Source: Sporosarcina sp. BI001-red (GTDB lineage: Bacteria; Bacillota; Bacilli; Bacillales_A; Planococcaceae). From it: 64,000 nucleotides of DNA. A model generated the notes under the pieces. It had not been told where the DNA came from and made no database searches. It worked only from the letters and a program-made list of their open reading frames with translations. How positions within the stretch are numbered: position 1 is the stretch's first letter; each line of letters starts with the position of its first letter. Below, piece after piece: positions 54,422-64,000 of this stretch. The stretch spans positions 359,691 through 423,690 of the forward strand of contig NZ_QQAK01000012.1 in assembly GCF_003384035.1 (NCBI RefSeq), read 5' to 3'. Both the position numbers and the translations under genes were made by a program.

Positions 54422-56518
54422 TTGAAAAGTAAAAGTATTGCCTGGAAACTATCAGGTTTGATAATAGGAGTTTTTATAGTTCTATTTTTGGCTTATACTC
54501 TCATTACAAGTTTTATATTGCACGATAAAAGCATGACTGACGGAGAGAAGTTGTCGGTAGAAAACACCCAACTCAATGCAAAGGTTTTAAGTGAACGATT
54601 TAACAAAACCAACGAGATGCTACATACGACAAAACATATAGTCGAAACCCTACAGGAACAAGGTAGTTTAACGACTGAACAAATGACAAGTATTATTGAA
54701 AATAACTTAAAGAAAAATTCAGATGCCACTGGCATGGCTGCAATTGTGGAAAACGGTTTTATTTCACTAGAAACATCAGATGATCAGTTAGTAGATTCAA
54801 CGAAACGTTTCATTCCTTATTTGTTTAAGGATGGATCCGATATCAAAACGGAATCGTTGAGTGGATATGACACTGAGGGCGACGGAGACTGGTATTTAAT
54901 TCCGAAAAACGAAAAACGAGCAGTTCTAACAGAACCGTATACATACAGCGCAGGAGGACAATCCATTTTAATGACTACCATTTCGGTTCCATTAATTACG
55001 AATTCTGGCGAGTTTTTCGGAGTGCTTACGACAGACATCTCCATTGACTTCTTAAATGAGCTCGTGACGTCCATCAGCCCTGATGGAGGTTATGCTTCTG
55101 TCATTACAGATGCTGGGAACCTTACAGCCAATAGTTTAAAAGAAGAAATGAACGGATCAAATATGAGTGATTCCATCGATTGGGATTCAATGAAAGCAAA
55201 GCTCCATGAAAGTAAAGTTGGGACGATATATGTGAACTCACAAAGTTTGGGTGAGGAAGCATTCAACGCATTTGCACCAGTTATGATGGATAATATTGAT
55301 GAAGTCTGGTCAGTTCAAACAGTTTTACCAAAATCCAAAATATTAGTTACCTTCACTGCAATACTTTGGGTAACTATCATTGCTGCAATTGTTATGATAG
55401 TCATCATGTCCCTAGTCACAGCTGGATTCATATTTAAACAATTGAGACCACTCAAGTACTTACAGCGATCAATTGAAATAGCTGCATCGGGAGACATCAC
55501 CAATTATATTGATGAAAAGTATATTAAACATGATGAGATCGGTGCTGTGTCCAGTGCATATAATAATATGCTACACCAAACAAATGATGCGATGAGTGCA
55601 GTGCGGGCATCCTCTACAGAATTAAACGACTCCTCTACACATGTTCATCAAGCTTTCGAGGAGATTGTAGCTTCAAGTGAAGAAGTCTCCTTAGCGACAA
55701 ACGAAATCGCTCAAGGTGCTTCTAAGCAATCGGAAGATACTGAAGAGACAAGCACAAGTATGATTCTTCTTGCCGAACAAATCAATGTCCTCTCACAATT
55801 AGCAGAGAGCATGGATCATCTATCCGTACAAACTGTCCAATCTACAAATAAAGGAATGTTAGAAGTTAAAATCTTAAGAGAGACTAATGATTCCGCAAAT
55901 GAGATGAATATAAAAGTTCAGCAACAGATGAACACATTATCTCTGAAAATCGATGCCATTAATCAAGTGATCATATCGATTCAAAAGATTACTGCGCAAA
56001 CCAACCTACTTGCATTGAATGCAAGTATTGAAGCAGCACGTGCTGGCGAGCATGGCAAAGGTTTTGCCGTAGTTGCGGAAGAAGTTCGAAAACTCGCCGA
56101 GCAGTCAATCATCGAAACTGAAAAAATCCAAAGTACTGTACAAGAAATCATTGAGGAATCCAGACAGACGGCTAGCGTTGTACAATCCAATAAGCAATTG
56201 ATGGATGGACAAAACCATTCCGTTACGAGCACAGAATCCAGCTTTAAGGAAAACGCTCAGTTCACAGATCAAATGAGCCACTCCATCAAAGAGCTTACTT
56301 CTGAACTTTCAGAAATGCTGACGCATAAAGATCAAGTACTTCTTTCAATCCAAAGTGTTTCAGCTGTATCTGAAGAAACCGCTGCTTCCGCTGAGCAAGT
56401 TAGTGCTTCTTCGCTAGCGCAACAAAACGAACTTGAACAAGTTGCAGATTCAACAACACGCATGAAAAACATAGCTAACGAACTACAAAGCGTAGTCGAA
56501 CGTTTTAAATTAAGTTAA
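54422..56518 (+). CDS. Methyl-accepting chemotaxis protein with dCache-type sensor
   Basis: 698 residues. First helix at about 10-32, an extracellular dCache-like sensor (about 40-300, with [19 protein letters not shown] and [12 protein letters not shown]), second helix at about 306-332, HAMP, then a long signalling coiled coil with the highly conserved hairpin tip [20 protein letters not shown] and [20 protein letters not shown]. dCache sensors often bind amino acids or organic acids; the ligand is unknown. TTG start 9 bp after AGGAGG. Divergent from nhaC. Confidence 0.93.
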   Translation: MKSKSIAWKLSGLIIGVFIVLFLAYTLITSFILHDKSMTDGEKLSVENTQLNAKVLSERFNKTNEMLHTTKHIVETLQEQGSLTTEQMTSIIENNLKKNSDATGMAAIVENGFISLETSDDQLVDSTKRFIPYLFKDGSDIKTESLSGYDTEGDGDWYLIPKNEKRAVLTEPYTYSAGGQSILMTTISVPLITNSGEFFGVLTTDISIDFLNELVTSISPDGGYASVITDAGNLTANSLKEEMNGSNMSDSIDWDSMKAKLHESKVGTIYVNSQSLGEEAFNAFAPVMMDNIDEVWSVQTVLPKSKILVTFTAILWVTIIAAIVMIVIMSLVTAGFIFKQLRPLKYLQRSIEIAASGDITNYIDEKYIKHDEIGAVSSAYNNMLHQTNDAMSAVRASSTELNDSSTHVHQAFEEIVASSEEVSLATNEIAQGASKQSEDTEETSTSMILLAEQINVLSQLAESMDHLSVQTVQSTNKGMLEVKILRETNDSANEMNIKVQQQMNTLSLKIDAINQVIISIQKITAQTNLLALNASIEAARAGEHGKGFAVVAEEVRKLAEQSIIETEKIQSTVQEIIEESRQTASVVQSNKQLMDGQNHSVTSTESSFKENAQFTDQMSHSIKELTSELSEMLTHKDQVLLSIQSVSAVSEETAASAEQVSASSLAQQNELEQVADSTTRMKNIANELQSVVERFKLS

Positions 56519-56521
56519 TAT

Positions 56522-56560
56522 AAAACCGATCATTCTCCTAATAATGGAATGATCGGTTTT
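56522..56560. terminator. Terminator of the chemoreceptor gene
   Basis: Perfect 14-bp stem AAAACCGATCATTC/GAATGATCGGTTTT, 11-base loop, three bases after the stop codon. Confidence 0.88.
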
Positions 56561-56687
56561 AATTATTGTATTTTGGATATCTCCTAAGTATAATATTTTA
56601 ATTTTAAATTGAAGAACTAATCCATTTTCCCACAGTCGCCGTCTTCTACTCCAAACAGCCAGAGTATCTGCTCATAACTTTATTCAT

Positions 56688-56738
56688 TAAAAGCGCCCGT
56701 TAGTTGCAATAACTCGTAACTAGAGTTCATTGCACGCT
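56688..56738 (-). terminator. Probable terminator of the 58-residue membrane protein gene
   Basis: Stem GCAATGAACTC/GAGTTATTGC with an outer AGCG/CGCT pairing and TTTT on the minus strand, immediately after the stop codon. Confidence 0.55.
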
Positions 56739-56915
56739 CTAATTCAAATTGAATATGTCCGAAATTATTTCATCACTTCCAGGTGTAAACATAAAAATTG
56801 AAAATGAAATACATAATAGTCCTAAACACACCATGCTGAATTTTTTATTTTTAAAAAGACCTTTCCCTACTAAAAATAATCCTGCAAACAGTATTAAGAA
56901 ATACCAAAACCCCAT
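56739..56915 (-). CDS. 58-residue membrane protein
   Basis: Short gene with a good start: ATG at 56915 after GAGGTG. It begins MGFWYFLILFAGLFLVGKGL, has a second helix MVCLGLLCISFSIFMF and a polar end, and stops at TAG (56739-56741). Two helices separated by the basic turn FKNKKF. No family recognised. It lies in an otherwise gene-free interval (56561-57202); the remaining bases there show only terminators and no coding signal I trust. Confidence 0.65.
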   Translation of the reverse strand: MGFWYFLILFAGLFLVGKGLFKNKKFSMVCLGLLCISFSIFMFTPGSDEIISDIFNLN

Positions 56916-57202
56916 AATTTCACCTCATTTCTAACAGTCAATAATTTGACGATATACCTTTTTAAAGGTTCTGTATTATTGGATATCTCTACAGATGTCA
57001 AGTAAGTCTATTTTTGCTTGTAAAATTAAATTCTGGATTTAAATCAAAGACAAACCCTAGTTATAGAATCCGACCCTATCACTAATGTTTAGTTAGTATA
57101 AGTATGCTGCTCCAAGAACTTCGCTTTCGCTTACATATTCACGTTTGACCAAACTAACTTTAATGCTTTCACACGCCCACCTTTTCCTTACCTTCTTTTC
57201 TC

Positions 57203-58774
57203 CTATTCCCCTTCGTAAACTATCGAATAATCTATCGTTAAAAAAGGTAGCGAAAAGATCCACATTTCATGAGTGGCTTTTAATTTACCGTCCCCGGTTT
57301 CCTGAATGAAAAATGTTTCTTGCAAAGGTAAGGTGAATAAATGTCTGTTGTTGAACGACAAATATACTCCTGTATCTGATGATGGATCCGTACGTTTACT
57401 TGTCAGTAGCACCCCTCTATCAACCGCCTGCAATTCCAAAATTCCGGTCATTGTTGAATAAGGTAGGGGCAACGCAATATTCATGTACATACGATCATTT
57501 GTTTCATGCTGTGAATAAAGAGCAGTAAAAATCGTCTGTTCACCAATTTTTCGTTCCCACACACGCACATGCTCCCGTCCATCGAGTCCTTCAACCAACG
57601 TAAAGATATCCCCCGTCATCTCGACCATTTCAGAATGCAACGGTAAATTAATTTGTTGCGTACGTTTACTGATGAACGAATAAAGATAGGCAAATGGCTT
57701 AAACCAGCGATGCCAGTGGATTGATGCGTACAGTCTGAAATCTATAGTGTTTTCGTAGAAACGTATGATTAAAGGAGAGACCGATGCAGACGATAGTCCG
57801 TAAACAGTTAAGTTATCAGACAGTCCGCGATGTCCACCGACGTGACCGATTTCTTCCGTAACTTGCCTTCCACGAATCCTACTCCTCGGAAAAGTTAGCG
57901 GCACAAAACGCGATGGCGGCACAGCTAACGACCACCCGATTATGCCGAATAAAGCAAATATGATGCAATTCAACACACCATGAAATCGAAGCATGAATTC
58001 AATCGTAACGGAAAATAGACCAAAACCATTACTCAGTACATATAGCATGGAAAATGTTATTGTGACCGCAAGTGCGCTAAATGCTAGGCGCAACAGCCAC
58101 TTCTGCAACCTATCCGCAAACGGAAGTTGCCAAACGATCCAAATAATCGCGCAAAATCCATAGATATAAAGCAGGACAGAGAACATTTCAATCCATCGTG
58201 AAAACGTAATCCCGATCGCCACGATCATCGGTGCCGCAAGCAATGCTACCTCAGCCCAATGATACAAAGCAGATCGATGCAAACGCCCTATCCAACCTAT
58301 AAAAATTGGCAAAATAAAAGCGGAATAATGAAAGTGAATAGCAGTTAACCATGTAAGCAACGGACTAAATCCCAAATCGATTCCCGCAACAAAGGCAAAA
58401 TACCAGCCACCACCCATGAACAAGTAGACGAGGCCGAGATCGATGGAAAACTCCTCGATATTCGTAAATCCCCGATGAAGAAATCGGGTAATTCCGTAAA
58501 GAGCTATGTATATCGTAAACAATAGGTACAGTGCAGCAATCCATCCATCCCATCTGGTAGAGACTACTTGTCCAAGCACCACCGCAGTATAAGCAGGAAT
58601 GGCGACATAGGGATAATACTTCCAAAACCAATCGCATTCCGTACAGACCATTCGTAATAGAATTGGAGTGTACACAAGTTGCGCAACCAACAACAAGCCA
58701 TACGGCCACGGTGCGTCACTCAAAACGATTGTGACCATAAACAACACTATATGAATCATGACAAACTTACGCAT
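57203..58774 (-). CDS. yndJ: YndJ-family membrane protein
   Basis: 523 residues. About ten helices fill the first 330 residues (including LVYLFMGGGWYFAFVAGIDL and AIHFHYSAFILPIFIGWIGR with conserved His). A soluble C-terminal domain of about 200 residues follows (FYENTIDFRLYASIHWHRWF). This is the YndJ layout of unknown function. The ATG at 58774 overlaps the DUF4166 stop by 8 bp. Last gene of a three-gene operon. It ends in TAG. Confidence 0.82.
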   Translation of the reverse strand: MRKFVMIHIVLFMVTIVLSDAPWPYGLLLVAQLVYTPILLRMVCTECDWFWKYYPYVAIPAYTAVVLGQVVSTRWDGWIAALYLLFTIYIALYGITRFLHRGFTNIEEFSIDLGLVYLFMGGGWYFAFVAGIDLGFSPLLTWLTAIHFHYSAFILPIFIGWIGRLHRSALYHWAEVALLAAPMIVAIGITFSRWIEMFSVLLYIYGFCAIIWIVWQLPFADRLQKWLLRLAFSALAVTITFSMLYVLSNGFGLFSVTIEFMLRFHGVLNCIIFALFGIIGWSLAVPPSRFVPLTFPRSRIRGRQVTEEIGHVGGHRGLSDNLTVYGLSSASVSPLIIRFYENTIDFRLYASIHWHRWFKPFAYLYSFISKRTQQINLPLHSEMVEMTGDIFTLVEGLDGREHVRVWERKIGEQTIFTALYSQHETNDRMYMNIALPLPYSTMTGILELQAVDRGVLLTSKRTDPSSDTGVYLSFNNRHLFTLPLQETFFIQETGDGKLKATHEMWIFSLPFLTIDYSIVYEGE

Positions 58775-59384
58775 CTGGTATAAATTCTCCTTCATATGAC
58801 AACACCTTACCTATCAACGGGTTCTTGACATAGACATGAATTTGAAAGACTCTACGCACCTCATCGTACGACTCCACGACTGTCGCCAACCCTTGAAGAA
58901 GTTTCGGCAACGGAATCTCGATCCTCCCGAGTATCAATCGTTGATTCAATGATTGGATTCTCATTGCGCCCCCATCCAAGACAGTAAACTGCAAATCTGA
59001 ATAAAATAACGGAGGTTCCCCTAGGTAATCTTTCACAACCATTCGTTGTTCATCCAAGCTCATCAAGGCATTAAAATATCTTATCTTTTTTGGAAAACTA
59101 AACTTTCGTTCCCAGTGAACTTGTTCACCCCCTGCTGAATTGGTAAAGGATGAATTGACAATCGTAAACGAAATATCCGTTCCACTTTCCGGAAAAACGA
59201 ATTTCCTTCTCGCGCCCAATCGGAAGAGTGGTAAAAGGCATTTTGGCCCACCTGATATGCGATGCATTGTTCCTGACGCTTGAAAAACCGGATTGTCAAA
59301 GGCATATCTTTTTTGAAGCATCGGATGAAGACGGAAAAAGTCGTCGGCCAACGCTTTTCGATAAATAGACACTTTTCCCTTCAC
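58767..59384 (-). CDS. DUF4166 protein
   Basis: 205 residues, soluble. ALADDFFRLHPMLQKRYAFD at the N-terminus, GTDISFTIVNSSFTNSAGGE and VHWERKFSFP in the middle, and the C-terminal VESYDEVRRVFQIHVYVKNP fit the DUF4166 family, possibly lipid-binding. GTG start shares GTGA with the upstream stop. Middle gene of the operon with the SRPBCC-DoxX and YndJ genes. Function unknown. Confidence 0.8.
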   Translation of the reverse strand: MKGKVSIYRKALADDFFRLHPMLQKRYAFDNPVFQASGTMHRISGGPKCLLPLFRLGARRKFVFPESGTDISFTIVNSSFTNSAGGEQVHWERKFSFPKKIRYFNALMSLDEQRMVVKDYLGEPPLFYSDLQFTVLDGGAMRIQSLNQRLILGRIEIPLPKLLQGLATVVESYDEVRRVFQIHVYVKNPLIGKVLSYEGEFIPDA

Positions 59385-60280
59385 CTCTTCCTTTTACACG
59401 ATGCAGCAGTCGGAAGATCCCGGCTCATAAGCAAACCGATTGCTGTAAGTGCGAGTAACGAAAAGTTAAACGTGATGGGATTGAATGGATGATTGGCAGT
59501 TTCTGGAGCGGCCACGAAGGCTGCAATCGTTAATAATGGAAAACCGACCATTTGCAAGATGAAGAGATGCCGTTTCTTGCGATAGAACAACCAAACAACT
59601 CCGAATATAACTTCAGCTAAACCAATCACCCAGACTACATTCGTCGCTGTAGAATCCGAAAGATACAGGCCACTAGCAACCATGGCTTTTTCCTGTGGAT
59701 GCATCGCAATGAGTTTAGGTACGAGACCTTGATAAATCCACAAATAGGAAAAGTATAGCGTAAGAAGTTGCATCGTGAAAAAACGTAGATATTGTGATAT
59801 TGGAAGTTCGCCGCGTTCTAGCCACCGTTTCAGGACATCAAAACTTAGTGCAGTTGCATATCCCATTAATGGTCGAAACAACTGATCAATTAGTTGTCCT
59901 ACTTTTCCAAAGTTCGTTTCATAATCATATTGTGTCAAGAACTTGGTACCCGCATCCGTCGGTTCATACTTCCAATAGCCGCGTCCTTCACGTATCGGAG
60001 AAATTTTTTGATCGGTCCCAAAGTGTAAGGAAGAACTACGCGCCCCATTTCCCAAATATGCGGAGCCATTACTTTCACCCCACCCTTCCACGGTGATAAA
60101 TGGGCCAACAGTTCGTGTATAAGTAAACTGTTGCGGCTCATCGTCTTCCTTAGGTAAATAGTGAATGGAAGAAAAGCGCAAATCCCACTGAGCATGTAAA
60201 TCTGGTTTTTGTGAAGCGTCCCACACCCTTTGTAACGGAACATTTATGGGAATTTCTACGTAAATTGGTTTTGACTTCAT
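59381..60280 (-). CDS. SRPBCC domain fused to DoxX-like membrane domain
   Basis: 299 residues. N-terminal SRPBCC/polyketide-cyclase-like domain (about 1-150: VEIPINVPLQRVWDASQKPD, YWKYEPTDAGTKFLTQYDYE) and a C-terminal four-helix DoxX-like domain (about 175-290). Such fusions occur beside DUF4166 and YndJ genes. A role in binding a hydrophobic ligand at the membrane is inferred from the fold only. ATG at 60280 follows GGAAGGTG. First gene of the operon. Confidence 0.8.
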   Translation of the reverse strand: MKSKPIYVEIPINVPLQRVWDASQKPDLHAQWDLRFSSIHYLPKEDDEPQQFTYTRTVGPFITVEGWGESNGSAYLGNGARSSSLHFGTDQKISPIREGRGYWKYEPTDAGTKFLTQYDYETNFGKVGQLIDQLFRPLMGYATALSFDVLKRWLERGELPISQYLRFFTMQLLTLYFSYLWIYQGLVPKLIAMHPQEKAMVASGLYLSDSTATNVVWVIGLAEVIFGVVWLFYRKKRHLFILQMVGFPLLTIAAFVAAPETANHPFNPITFNFSLLALTAIGLLMSRDLPTAASCKRKR

Positions 60281-60555
60281 CGTTTTCACCTTCCATCGTA
60301 CATTTTCATACATTATTCCCCATCGACTTCACTTATACGATCCTCTCTCTAGTTTATCATTTTTATTCACTAGATGATCCATCATAAACGAAAGAAAGAC
60401 GAACCGGCGAGGGCTCATCTTCTTTTTCATTATGAAGATACTAGGTAGGCAAATGATTCTGAATCACTTACAGACCTGGTACCTTTAGGTGATATATTAA
60501 TAGAGCGCAAACCCTTGTCATGGAATTGCGCTAAATTGCAGAAAAATGATCTCTT

Positions 60556-61200
60556 CTAAAACTCTTTCCTCCATTCATCGTCCACTAACACCACACCATT
60601 TTCAGCAATATAGACTACGATCACAGTTCCATGTTGCAATTTATCCTCATTTTTTAGAAATGAAACAAATTCGTTAAAAACTTTCTCATCGTCAGTTTTC
60701 TTTTTTCTAGGAATTGTCAAACGTATAGTTGCCTCAACGTCATAATCTTTATAACAATTGGGATCGTTTGGATCAATACTCAAATTTCTTCCGACCTTGT
60801 TTTCAAAGATAATGTAGACATCAGTTTTCCCCTCAAGGTTCTTCCTGAGAAAAGGTTGTATTTCACTTTCCAATTCCTTAGCCCATTTTATTTCAATGTA
60901 CGTATCCACCATTGTGTTTGTTTCATCGTCATAATAAATTAAAAAATTTGTCTTGCTGTTCTTATCTTGCGCTTTTGCAGCATATTCAAATTCGAAGTTC
61001 CCCATATTGTCATACAATGTATCATAGACCTCAAAGTTCTCATTAAAATTATCCTTTAAATATTGCTCAGCTTGGATTTTCACCGCTTCTTCTTTATCTT
61101 TATCTGGCTTCATACTTTGAGTAAATGAAAATACAAGTAGTGCTATAACTACAATGATAAAGCCTAGAAAAACAAACGAAATCTTCAAAAAATTATACAC
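60556..61200 (-). CDS. Membrane-anchored protein of unknown function
   Basis: 214 residues. One N-terminal helix (FLKISFVFLGFIIVVIALLVF) and an extracytoplasmic domain with mixed secondary structure (NFEVYDTLYDNMGNFEFEYA, VDTYIEIKWAKELESEIQPF, HGTVIVVYIAENGVVLVDDE). GTG start after GGGGAGG. No family recognised. The 275-bp gap downstream has a possible terminator (GCGCAA/TTGCGC near 60509-60535). Confidence 0.65.
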   Translation of the reverse strand: MYNFLKISFVFLGFIIVVIALLVFSFTQSMKPDKDKEEAVKIQAEQYLKDNFNENFEVYDTLYDNMGNFEFEYAAKAQDKNSKTNFLIYYDDETNTMVDTYIEIKWAKELESEIQPFLRKNLEGKTDVYIIFENKVGRNLSIDPNDPNCYKDYDVEATIRLTIPRKKKTDDEKVFNEFVSFLKNEDKLQHGTVIVVYIAENGVVLVDDEWRKEF

Positions 61201-61367
61201 TTCATGCCTCCCCTTAAAGCTCTTGAATATACATATCTGTCATGGATCGTAATAACAATAATCTTAGCTTTCTTCTAATTGTATTACTTGTTCTTCACCT
61301 ATTATTATCTGACCCTGTTTCTTACAAGAGTTCAAATCCTTGTTAACTAATTACCCCTGATTGGTGC

Positions 61368-61889
61368 TTAAAATGATGATTTATTTATCCATGAATAATT
61401 AACAAATTTCAACATCTGGCCATTCATTTCAAATTCTATATCACTAGTTTCTGTACGTTCAAATCCATTTTGCTCTAAAACTTTTTGAGATGCTATATTA
61501 TTGGAGGTTGTTTTTGCCTTAACTTCATCTATATCCAACTCAACAATTGTTTTGAGTAATAATGCCAATGATTTTTTAGCAACACCTTTTCCAGTGTGGA
61601 TTTGTCCCACTCTATAGCCGAGAAATCCTACTTTTTCGGATTCATCAATATCAACTAAATTTATTCTCCCAAGGATAGAATCATTTTCATCTTTTATTAA
61701 ATAAAAAAAGGAAAGTCCTTGGTTTTGTTCATCAAGCAGAGATTCATGCCTTACTTTAAACCCCTCAGGCTTGAAAAAATCATCTCCTCGAGACGGTACC
61801 ATATCCTCGAAAAATGTTCTGTTTTCAATTTCAAACTTATATAAACTTTCAGCATCTGTGTCTTTTAATCTTTCAATTATTATATTCAA
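61368..61889 (-). CDS. GNAT-family acetyltransferase, RimJ-like
   Basis: 173 residues. IIIERLKDTDAESLYKFEIE, LGRINLVDIDESEKVGFLGY and the CoA loop HTGKGVAKKSLALLL are visible. TTG start after GGAGGAATG. The acceptor is not predictable. Confidence 0.85.
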   Translation of the reverse strand: MNIIIERLKDTDAESLYKFEIENRTFFEDMVPSRGDDFFKPEGFKVRHESLLDEQNQGLSFFYLIKDENDSILGRINLVDIDESEKVGFLGYRVGQIHTGKGVAKKSLALLLKTIVELDIDEVKAKTTSNNIASQKVLEQNGFERTETSDIEFEMNGQMLKFVNYSWINKSSF

Positions 61890-62165
61890 AGACCCATTCC
61901 TCCCATTAACTTTAGTGCTAGATACTACATACCATCCTATTCTCCGTTGTAAAGTTAGAATCTATTTAATTCTCCGCATTTCACGCTTTTAAGCATACCC
62001 TCCCATAACTTAATAATGTAGCACGATTACTAAAGACCATTGTGCACATCTATGCTTTCAGGATAACTAAGATATTCTATTTTTCCAGTTCTCCTTTATT
62101 AAATTCAAAAATAGAAGCTTTGCATAAAGAAATTAATTCAAGTAAATCATAGTCCTTCACTTCAA

Positions 62166-62822
62166 CTAGAGCGTTTCATCCAATTTCTGAATCACTGAGT
62201 GGGAAATTAAATATACATTGCCTAAAATGTCGATTTCGTCTCCCTTTACACGTACTGCACAATCTTTGTTCGACGCATAAATATTCATTTCTTCCGATAA
62301 GGGTGACAGTTCGCTTTTAACGAGCTCCATATTATTTTCTAGATCAAAATGAGACAGGACAGAAAAATTATCAAGGCCGATTCCGTCGTAAACAGAGCTC
62401 ACTTCAACCTTATCTCCAAAGTTTTTCGAACATAACCATTTAGCGGACATGTTGATCGCACCAGCGCTTGCTCCCATTACAACGGCGCTGCTTTTTTTTA
62501 TCAAATCCGATAAAACATATTCCTTCAAGAAACCATTTTGATTAAGAATATTTCCACCCAACAAGAAAATGACTGAAGCATTTTGAATTAACTTTTGAGC
62601 CTCTTCCTTCTGTATGCGATAATTAATTAAATGATATTCATCAAATATAATGCCGGCATGGTCTAGCCATGAGCGTTCAGTTGCACCATCATCTTCATAA
62701 AGAACTGGATTCGAACTAATCATAGCAAGCGATTTTCTATCAATTATATCCTCTTGTAACACTCTGATCAGATTCTCTGGAAAAAAGTTGCTAAACCAAC
62801 CTAAATAATAGTGAGTTTTCAT
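62166..62822 (-). CDS. Peptidase E-like (S51 family) protein
   Basis: 218 residues. The nucleophile motif is VVMGASAGAINMSAKW (Gly-x-Ser-Ala-Gly), after SVIFLLGGNILNQNGFLKEY; a His/Asp-containing segment follows (FSVLSHFDLENN). Family members hydrolyse Asp-X dipeptides or cyanophycin-derived peptides. The typical S51 fold is complete. ATG at 62822 after GGGAGGAC. Confidence 0.8.
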   Translation of the reverse strand: MKTHYYLGWFSNFFPENLIRVLQEDIIDRKSLAMISSNPVLYEDDGATERSWLDHAGIIFDEYHLINYRIQKEEAQKLIQNASVIFLLGGNILNQNGFLKEYVLSDLIKKSSAVVMGASAGAINMSAKWLCSKNFGDKVEVSSVYDGIGLDNFSVLSHFDLENNMELVKSELSPLSEEMNIYASNKDCAVRVKGDEIDILGNVYLISHSVIQKLDETL

Positions 62823-62945
62823 AAGTCCTCCCATAGCAAAGTGTAAACAACATTAATTTTTGCAAATCCTTGTGGCGAATCGACACGATAGCGGAAGAGC
62901 AAATGGTGCTGATAATCAACTTCATACTTCTATTACTAATTACTT

Positions 62946-63824
62946 TCATTCTATTTTTTTGGTGAATGCACGCAAGTCATGTAAATGTTTAAAGCCTACT
63001 TTCTTATATAAATTAATTGCATTTTCATTAGCGGAGTTTACACAGAGTGTGATAGAGTCCATGTCCTTAAATGTAAATAACCACTTTAATGCGCCTGTTA
63101 ATAATTGTCCTCCAATTCCATTACCTCTTTCAGAACTTTCAACAGCAAAAAACTCAATGCTTGCCTCACCAAATTCTGGTTCTGCCTCGACATAAATATA
63201 TCCACAGAATCTACCTTTACGGATGATTATAAAAACCTTTTTATAATCATCTAAACGTTTAAGAATTTGTTGCCCACTATAATATCCACTAGGGAATGCT
63301 TTATCATGAAGATGAACCATATCTGCGTGATACTCTGGAGTCAACACTTCAATCGAAACACTCTTTAATTCATGGCTATTATTACTATGAAAAATTAATA
63401 TTGTTTCATCGCTATACTTTTCAAATGAAAGTTTTTTTGATAATTGACACACTCGAGTATTTTTAAGGTTCGGAAACATTTCCAATGAAACGATTTCGGC
63501 TGGAAGCATGTCAGTCATTTTCTTCCACATATCCAAAATGACATCCCACTTACCTGATAAAATAAACGGTCCCCATATTTCGGCACTACTATCTTCGAAG
63601 TCAGCATCAAATCCCAAAACCCCAACCAGTTTATTGCCTTCGTATGCTACAACAAAACTATCAGTATAGTTAACATCGGAAATATCATTTATCATGTATT
63701 GTGCAATTTCGTTTTTATCTTTCCCGCAATAACCAATGTGGGATTCCTCACTATTATTGAGTTTTGAAATAAAATTTGATACTAATCCAATATCTTCTTT
63801 ATCTATAATTTCAATTTTAAACAT
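62946..63824 (-). CDS. Tandem GNAT acetyltransferase
   Basis: 292 residues. Two GNAT-like halves: the N-terminal part (about 1-140; FVVAYEGNKLVGVLGFDADF) lacks a clear CoA loop, and the C-terminal part (about 155-292) has it as VESSERGNGIGGQLLTGALK followed by NENAINLYKKVGF. Only the second is likely catalytic. The target is unknown. Located next to the peptidase E-like gene, 120 bp upstream of it on the same strand. Confidence 0.83.
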   Translation of the reverse strand: MFKIEIIDKEDIGLVSNFISKLNNSEESHIGYCGKDKNEIAQYMINDISDVNYTDSFVVAYEGNKLVGVLGFDADFEDSSAEIWGPFILSGKWDVILDMWKKMTDMLPAEIVSLEMFPNLKNTRVCQLSKKLSFEKYSDETILIFHSNNSHELKSVSIEVLTPEYHADMVHLHDKAFPSGYYSGQQILKRLDDYKKVFIIIRKGRFCGYIYVEAEPEFGEASIEFFAVESSERGNGIGGQLLTGALKWLFTFKDMDSITLCVNSANENAINLYKKVGFKHLHDLRAFTKKIE

Positions 63825-63903
63825 TTTAACTCCCTCTTCTCAAATACAAGATCATTCTTGTTAAATGGCCCTTTTGGTTTGGCAACACTAAATCGGACAA
63901 TTT

Positions 63904-64000
63904 TTATAAGGTCCCTAATCGATACTCAATCGGCGTAAGGTAATCTAACGTTCCGTGGATCCGAATCCGGTTAAACCAATTCACATAATCTTGTAATTCA
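63904..64000 (-). mobile_element. 3' end of an IS3-family (IS150 group) transposase
   Basis: The last 32 codons of OrfB: ELQDYVNWFNRIRIHGTLDY then LTPIEYR, the conserved end of IS3-type integrase-like transposases. The stop is TAA. Downstream, about 63855-63890, sequence with GTGTTGCCAAACC on the minus strand resembles the terminal inverted repeat of this group. The element continues beyond the right edge, so it cannot be judged complete. Confidence 0.88.

Noticed and set aside
57000..57202. Short minus-strand ORF just after yndJ
   Set aside because: About 32 codons without a proper start codon; may be a remnant but no family is recognisable.

Overview
The window looks like a chromosomal segment of a low-GC, endospore-forming Gram-positive bacterium of the Bacillales, most likely Planococcaceae and Sporosarcina-like. 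That placement is an inference from gene content: a YjcZ-type sporulation protein, Bacillus-type glutamine synthetase, Opp operon, YmfF/YmfH pair, T-box leader, LytTR two-component system, strong GGAGG ribosome binding sites and frequent TTG/GTG starts. No rRNA, tRNA, CRISPR array or prophage was recognised. Most genes lie on the minus strand.

Layout. 0-12.3 kb is core metabolism and transport: the start of an AI-2E-type permease, an LCP cell-wall ligase, msrA, two complete glnA paralogues flanking a Ca2+/H+ antiporter, and oppABCDF. 12.5-15.2 kb holds four DUF948 membrane proteins arranged as two mirror-image pairs. 15.3-29.1 kb has a CHY zinc-finger protein, an acyl-CoA synthetase, a histidine kinase/LytTR regulator pair, the M16 proteins YmfF/YmfH, a lipoprotein, thioredoxin with two ABC exporter half-transporters, and a MarR-regulated 14-TM drug exporter with a clear promoter and operator. 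29.3-33.6 kb has an orphan squalene/phytoene-synthase-like gene, an eight-unit 40-bp tandem repeat, a nucleotide-kinase-like gene, and an ABC-F ATPase preceded by an attenuator-like leader with its own small ORF. 33.7-51.3 kb is a patchwork of small accessory genes (GNAT acetyltransferases, VOC proteins, DUF membrane proteins, spore-associated small proteins, a PadR/DUF4097 module). Several of these are broken by in-frame stops or frameshifts. 51.5-56.5 kb has a T-box-controlled NhaC antiporter overlapping a PqqB-like hydrolase, then a chemoreceptor. 56.7-64 kb has a 58-codon membrane protein, an SRPBCC-DoxX/DUF4166/YndJ operon, further GNATs, an S51 peptidase and the 3' end of an IS3-family transposase at the right edge.

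How the parts work together. Nitrogen assimilation (two glutamine synthetases) sits beside peptide uptake (Opp, with a possible CodY box). Amino-acid sensing recurs at the nhaC T-box. Drug response appears three times: the MarR/MFS pair, the ABC-F leader and the ABC exporter pair. The most notable observations are the loss of the feedback-regulatory Arg62 equivalent in one glutamine synthetase, the ABC-F leader architecture, the T-box/NhaC/PqqB-like unit, the 40-bp minisatellite, and a 10-kb zone of gene decay in which five of six nonsense codons are TAG.
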